Positions 59,402-64,000 of a stretch of DNA of 64,000 nt are shown in pieces (the stretch's first letter is position 1; each line of letters begins with the position of its first letter). The notes beneath the pieces were generated by a model that made no database searches, had not been told where the DNA came from, and was given only the letters and a program-made list of their open reading frames with translations. The DNA comes from Chthoniobacteraceae bacterium (GTDB lineage: Bacteria; Verrucomicrobiota; Verrucomicrobiia; Chthoniobacterales; Chthoniobacteraceae), in the NCBI GenBank assembly GCA_947476255.1, contig CANJPY010000002.1, positions 1 to 64,000 of the forward strand, read 5' to 3'. Position numbers and translations under genes: made by a program.

Positions 59402-61738
59402 TCACCTTGACGATGCTTTTCCGGAAACGGAAGTGCTGCCGGTCGCCGGCTTGGTCCCGGAGGGTAAAATTCGAAATTCACCGGCGGCGATTTTTTTCGA
59501 ATTCGCCTTGGAAGGAACCGTAAAATGACCCAGTGCTCCGGACCCATCCGGGTTTCGTACCCCTCGGAAATCCAAGGTCCGGGAGCGTCCTGTTTTGGGA
59601 TCGCTGAGTTTTAGCTGGCCTGAGAAAAAACCTGTCTTCTTATTATAGTTAATCTTTGTATCAGACACTTGGGACAAAGGTGGAGCAATACTCTTGGGGG
59701 CGACGGAAAGAGGTTTGGCTGCAGCTGGTGAAGCCGCCTTGGCTGACGAGGCGAGGACTGGTGCGGCAATCATCGTCTTGTCCGTGACCGTCATGGGGAC
59801 TTCCACGTCGGCAGATAGGTCTGCACCGGAAAGCTCGAGAATGGCATTGAGAATCCCTTCCTCCAGGCCCAGCAAATTCAGGCCGTCTGGAGCTGGGGCA
59901 AACCGGGAACCGATGACACCGTCATAGTTGATGAGATGGATGCCATCAGGAAAAGACCCTCCGCGTTTGGAAGCGGTTTGAAACCAGTCCACGGAGCCTG
60001 CAGAATCCCCCTCAGAGTTGATAAAAACACGGCTGGTTAGGGTGCTTTTACCGCTGGAATTCGGGAGGATGAAATACAGCGGAAACCGGGCGCCGAAATC
60101 CTTGCTCTCGGAGACATAGCCGGCGGTGGAGGCGGGTGCACTTCCGTCTGCCGCCCAAACGGTTGCAGTCACCAAGCCTGTGGCCGAAATTTTATAGGAG
60201 CAGAAGCCCGGACCTCCGGGTTGGTCGACGCGTTTTGTTTCATCCGAAATAAACGCGAGGTTCACGGGCAGTTCACTGGAGAACTGGCTTGGGTTCGCTT
60301 TGGTGGAGGGGGTGTAGCGGGAGCCAGTGGCGTAGGCAAAAGCCCCCGAGGCGGCATCGGTTAAGGTTCCCATTAGGGAGTAGTCATCCGGGCTGCCCGG
60401 ACTCGCATAGCTGCTATCTATGAAAAATTGGCCGGTGAAGGTCACTCCGGATGAGGGGGGGGTGATGCTAATTTCCGCAGTGGCGGAATCCACTTTGGTG
60501 TGAGCCGAGGAGAATGCGTATTTGGAGAATTTATGCAGCAAATATCCCGAAAGGGCGCCTCCACGAGTCAGGTTTACCACCAACCGCCCTCCGTTGTTAT
60601 CGTTGAACCCTAGGGAGCGATCAACCAAGGCGTCATAGGTACCGGTAAAACTTTCCAGCGGCGTGGCGGGGAGGACAGTGAGAAGAAAGCGGACTTCGGA
60701 GGGTCTTGATCCGTCTTCCAAGACGGCTTGCACGGTCACTGGAAAAGTGCCGGCCTCCAGAGGGGTGCCCTTCAGAAAAACCGTGTGTAAGGGAGCGCTG
60801 AATTCCGTTGCCAGCCCCTGCGGTAATCCAGTGGCTTCCAGTGAAATCGCGCCGTTGTACCGGCTGCCGGACTTGGTTTCAACGTAGAAAAAGGGATTGC
60901 TGAAGGAGTTGCCCTGATATTTCACGTTCTGGCGGAACGCGGATGTGGAACTCTGGGCGACTAAACGATAGGAGGAGGAGCTTGACTCCTTGGGGAGCAC
61001 TTGCAGCGAAAGCTTGGTGCTCGCCGCCGCGGTTCCATCAGCCCATTTAAAGACAATCGAAACGTGGTAACTGCCGGATGCGGTCGGAGTCCCGCTCAGG
61101 GAGTATACGCCGTCACGCGCAGGTGAAAATTGCAGGCCGGGGGGCAACCCTTCCGTGTCAAGACTCGTTTCTCCGCGGACGACCTGGTATTCGCTAGTGA
61201 GAAATATCCCGGCGTTGGCCACAGGCTGGTTTTCAACCAGTTCCCCTGCGTTATAAAAATTAGGGCTGCAGGTTTTCTGCCTAGGATCCTTGACGATGAA
61301 GGTGAAGGGCTTCTCCAGTGTGGTAGCGCCATCAGCCATGGCCGCCTGCAAGCGTACCGTGAAAGTCCCTGCTTCACTTGGAGTTCCCTCCAAGGCGGCA
61401 AGATCCCAATATTCCTTTCCCTTCTGGCGCAGTCGCATCCCTTTGGGCAGACTGCCTGACAGCGACACGGTGTAGGGGAGGCGGTACCACTGATTATCCC
61501 CCGGACTTGGCCGTTCAATCACGATGAAGGATTCAGCGGATTGGATCGGAGCGTTTACTTGAAGTTCGCGGGTGAAAAAAGCGGACAGGTTGTAAACCGA
61601 AGCGGCAACGGCATCAGCGACCGCAAAGACCCACAAAAACAGGCAAATGGAGGCATGAAGCACAACGCACAGGGAGGAGGCTGGCTGACTCATCAAACAG
61701 CGCTTCAAAGGGTGGTTTGATATCGACATGTTCTTCAA
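59402..61738 (-). CDS. Secreted protein with putative Ig-like (He_PIG) repeats
   Basis: The 778-aa product has an N-terminal signal region (residues ~15-48; ATG at residue 16 is another start) and three He_PIG-type repeats: LPKGMRL...LEGTPSEAGTFTVRL, LPPGLQF...LSGTPTASGSYHVSI and LPQGLAT...LKGTPLEAGTFPVTV, near residues 90-350. The C-terminal half is beta-rich with a LNLLGLEEG block but unrecognised. No sortase signal, PEP-CTERM tail or beta-barrel is evident. It is likely an exported surface or matrix protein. Confidence 0.75.
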   Translation of the reverse strand: MKNMSISNHPLKRCLMSQPASSLCVVLHASICLFLWVFAVADAVAASVYNLSAFFTRELQVNAPIQSAESFIVIERPSPGDNQWYRLPYTVSLSGSLPKGMRLRQKGKEYWDLAALEGTPSEAGTFTVRLQAAMADGATTLEKPFTFIVKDPRQKTCSPNFYNAGELVENQPVANAGIFLTSEYQVVRGETSLDTEGLPPGLQFSPARDGVYSLSGTPTASGSYHVSIVFKWADGTAAASTKLSLQVLPKESSSSSYRLVAQSSTSAFRQNVKYQGNSFSNPFFYVETKSGSRYNGAISLEATGLPQGLATEFSAPLHTVFLKGTPLEAGTFPVTVQAVLEDGSRPSEVRFLLTVLPATPLESFTGTYDALVDRSLGFNDNNGGRLVVNLTRGGALSGYLLHKFSKYAFSSAHTKVDSATAEISITPPSSGVTFTGQFFIDSSYASPGSPDDYSLMGTLTDAASGAFAYATGSRYTPSTKANPSQFSSELPVNLAFISDETKRVDQPGGPGFCSYKISATGLVTATVWAADGSAPASTAGYVSESKDFGARFPLYFILPNSSGKSTLTSRVFINSEGDSAGSVDWFQTASKRGGSFPDGIHLINYDGVIGSRFAPAPDGLNLLGLEEGILNAILELSGADLSADVEVPMTVTDKTMIAAPVLASSAKAASPAAAKPLSVAPKSIAPPLSQVSDTKINYNKKTGFFSGQLKLSDPKTGRSRTLDFRGVRNPDGSGALGHFTVPSKANSKKIAAGEFRILPSGTKPATGSTSVSGKASSR

Positions 61739-62078
61739 TTGTGAGTTTCACTAGTTACGTTAGCGGTACTGGCTTTGAATGTCAATCTTCAGCCGTCTGG
61801 GGAGGCTTCGCCGCGGTTCAAATTCGGCCGGTCCGAACGGAATCATGAACCTCCAGACCCACTCTAGGTCTACGACATCACGGATCGGGCCGCCGTTGAA
61901 TGGCGTTGCAATCAAATCTCAAACGCACAAGCTTGAGCGCCAGGAAGAATCCGACTAACTTTCAGATTTACAATGCCTGTATGATGTGAGGAAAGCGCGC
62001 CGGCGTCGGTGGCGCCCACCTGAGACAACGCACAGAGACAACGCACAGAGACAAGTCGCACCCGCAGAACCCACAGCT
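61739..62078. promoter_or_regulatory. Divergent promoter region with a 13-bp tandem repeat
   Basis: This lies between the two divergent Ig-like protein genes and should contain both promoters. GAGACAACGCACA is repeated at 62022 and 62035, with a partial third copy at 62048, immediately upstream of the ATG at 62079. TTGTGAG...TAGCGG-type boxes are too weak to call. Confidence 0.45.
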
Positions 62079-63992
62079 ATGAAACACACGCACCGCACTA
62101 TTTTGAGGAGAGGGATCACGCTGCTGAGCCTGGTCGCCTGCCTTTTTTCCGAGTTTACGGCGTCTGCCGTCGTTCCCACGGGCCAGGCTCCGCAAATCAC
62201 GGCCGTAAAAGTCTACACTCCCGCAGGAAGTGTGGTGGAAGCATCCACCACTGACGACTCATCCCGCTCCGTCGCCTTGGAGGTTACGGTGGAGGCCGAC
62301 GCCCAAGGGGTGGAGTGGTTTAATCTTTGGTTTGCTTCTCCGGACGGCAAAAGCATCGCCGCGTTTGAAGGATACAGCGGCTCCCCCACCAAAACCGATC
62401 CCTTCACACCGATGGCTCTTCAAAAACAGACTTTTTTGATCAACAAGCATGGGTTGAATTACTGGAATCCTTTCAACAAGATGCCTAGTTACGATCTGGA
62501 TGCTGTGGGAACGTGGAAGCTGGTGGGATGCGAATTGATCGGAAGGAATGGCCAGTGGCGGTCGTACGCTGTGGATACAAAGCAGGTGTACGGCAGTGCA
62601 CCACTGCCAGTCGGACTTACTGCGACTTCTTTCAAAGTGACCCGCTACTTTTCCAAGCAACCGGTTCACAGCGTCGTTGCTCCGGGAGCATCCCTGAGGC
62701 TCTCGCCCTCACTTGCGTCCGCCCTGCCAAAAGCCACTTATCAATGGTACCTCAACGGCGTCGCGATTCCCAAAGCAACTGCGCTCACCTTTTCAAAAAC
62801 AGGGGCGAGTGTGGCCGACGCCGGACTCTACCAGCTCGAAATGACAACCGGTGCCACGAAGGTTCGTTCAGATTCCGTCGTGGTTTCGATCCGCACGGCA
62901 AACGTGCAAGCTACAAGGACTGCGATCAACAACCAGAATGGCACCAGTGCCTCCAGCTATGCCACCAAAGCGCTGGCTGAAAGTCCTGCTGGTTCCGAGG
63001 CGCTTTTCGCGAGTGCCCTGAGCGCGCTCTACAATGTCCTTGCCGACACCAAAACCAGCCAATCTCTGAAGACGCTGGGCGTCAACCTTTCGCTGACGTT
63101 CCCGCTGGCACCCAACGCACTCGATAACTACACGTTGCCAAGCAGCGCCAGTTCAACGACGATTACAAGCTGGGTGGATAACGTGGTGCTGCCGGCACTG
63201 CAAACAGCCACCACGCGACTCTCAAAAATCACGGACCCTAAGTTCGTGACGTTTATCAGCGCCGCGGACTTTGCGGGTTGGGGTGTTGACACGGTGGGGG
63301 CGGCTCCGATGGTTGTCGACTACGGTGACATTCAAATGGCGCAGGTTTTTCTGAACGGACTCAGTGCCATTTTCAACCTTACCTCCAGCATGAACACTGG
63401 GGTTGTTTTCAGTTGGCTTTCGAGCACTGCGGATCAGGGCAAGCTTTCAATCCAGACGCTCCTTTCAAAATATCCGTCTCTTCTTGCCGCATCGGCAACG
63501 GGTCCCGCTAAACAGCATGCCTCCTTTCAAGCGCTGGGCAAAATGGCGGATGCTTACCTCAACTTCTCCGAATTTATCTACAACCGCTCTCGCACGGCTA
63601 CAGCAACTCGCCTAGTCAGTGGGGACCGTAATCTTTTCCCTGCCTTAAACCTCTTTGAGCAGGATCCCGGCGTTACGAACTATTACGACCTCTTGTATCG
63701 CGACTTCGCCACAAACGTCAAAACCTCCATAACAACGGGGCCAGTTTCATTCATCGCCGACCACTCCGAGGAGCGCGGGGTGACCAGCAGGTATCGCGTC
63801 AATCTGAAGGCTCTCGATTCGAGGCCGGCCGGCATGAGATCTTCCGTGCCCGTTTTTTCCAAAAACCAGGTTCTGGGAACGGTTCCCAACCCTATTTTCA
63901 ACGGTGTCTTGCCGGATATGACCTCGAAGAGCTTAAAATCGCGACTCGAGGCCGGTCGGCCTAAGTTTAACGAAGCGATGAATACGCAGTAA
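62079..63992 (+). CDS. Secreted protein with an immunoglobulin-like domain
   Basis: The 637-aa product from ATG 62079 has a signal peptide (RRGITLLSLVACLFSEFTASA). A longer frame to 61986 reads a basic, repeat-coded stretch ahead of that signal and is rejected. An Ig-like domain at residues ~205-275 reads ATYQWYLNGVAIPKAT...ADAGLYQLEMT. The remaining ~360 residues are helical and not recognised. It is divergent from the He_PIG protein, with which it may share expression. Outer-surface binding is inferred. Confidence 0.75.
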   Translation: MKHTHRTILRRGITLLSLVACLFSEFTASAVVPTGQAPQITAVKVYTPAGSVVEASTTDDSSRSVALEVTVEADAQGVEWFNLWFASPDGKSIAAFEGYSGSPTKTDPFTPMALQKQTFLINKHGLNYWNPFNKMPSYDLDAVGTWKLVGCELIGRNGQWRSYAVDTKQVYGSAPLPVGLTATSFKVTRYFSKQPVHSVVAPGASLRLSPSLASALPKATYQWYLNGVAIPKATALTFSKTGASVADAGLYQLEMTTGATKVRSDSVVVSIRTANVQATRTAINNQNGTSASSYATKALAESPAGSEALFASALSALYNVLADTKTSQSLKTLGVNLSLTFPLAPNALDNYTLPSSASSTTITSWVDNVVLPALQTATTRLSKITDPKFVTFISAADFAGWGVDTVGAAPMVVDYGDIQMAQVFLNGLSAIFNLTSSMNTGVVFSWLSSTADQGKLSIQTLLSKYPSLLAASATGPAKQHASFQALGKMADAYLNFSEFIYNRSRTATATRLVSGDRNLFPALNLFEQDPGVTNYYDLLYRDFATNVKTSITTGPVSFIADHSEERGVTSRYRVNLKALDSRPAGMRSSVPVFSKNQVLGTVPNPIFNGVLPDMTSKSLKSRLEAGRPKFNEAMNTQ

Positions 63993-64000
63993 GTGTTTCC

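Overview
The window is bacterial, most likely from the Verrucomicrobiota or a related PVC lineage. The evidence is a DUF1549/DUF1553 (PSD1) protein with a CxxCH heme motif paired with a Tat-secreted DUF1501 protein, a type I phosphodiesterase, a secreted SGNH hydrolase, and large secreted proteins with Ig-like repeats. All of this lies right of 48.7 kb and reads as host chromosome. No plasmid replication initiator or phage structural genes were seen.

Positions 1-48706 read as one integrated conjugative element (ICE) in a tRNA-Gly(TCC) gene. A 24-bp sequence at the window's first base recurs exactly at 48683-48706, inside the tRNA, and a tyrosine recombinase gene sits beside that tRNA. The circular form would be about 48.68 kb. 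Left to right the element holds: a SIR2-like defence gene and an IS3 remnant; a phased octamer dyad (possible origin) beside a helicase-primase-HTH operon; an XRE regulator; a MobF relaxase operon; a candidate oriT; IncP TraK/L/M-like genes and a coupling protein; a stretch of decayed defence genes; an 11-gene GHKL/Z1/methyltransferase locus; an AlbA_2 ATPase and a BrxA-like remnant; an ArdC antirestriction gene; a Trb/VirB type IV secretion operon on the minus strand; a divergent Clp-like AAA+ gene; a ParDE toxin-antitoxin pair; and the integrase.

The most striking part is 15385-31853. An AIPR protein is followed by GHKL ATPase 1, protein B1, protein C1, C5 methyltransferase 1, a Z1 helicase, a PD-(D/E)XK nuclease, GHKL ATPase 2, protein B2, protein C2 and C5 methyltransferase 2. 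The ATPase-B-C-methyltransferase block occurs twice in the same order around a shared helicase and nuclease. The individual families are known from predicted restriction-modification loci, but this two-module layout looks unusual. All catalytic motifs that can be read are intact.

The conjugation genes show coordinated control. A near-identical 20-bp dyad lies 34-36 bp upstream of the likely relaxase start and of the first secretion gene, 35 kb apart. The relaxase, TraL/M/coupling-protein and secretion genes are joined by 1- to 4-base stop-start overlaps. No VirB11 or VirB1 homologue was found in the window.
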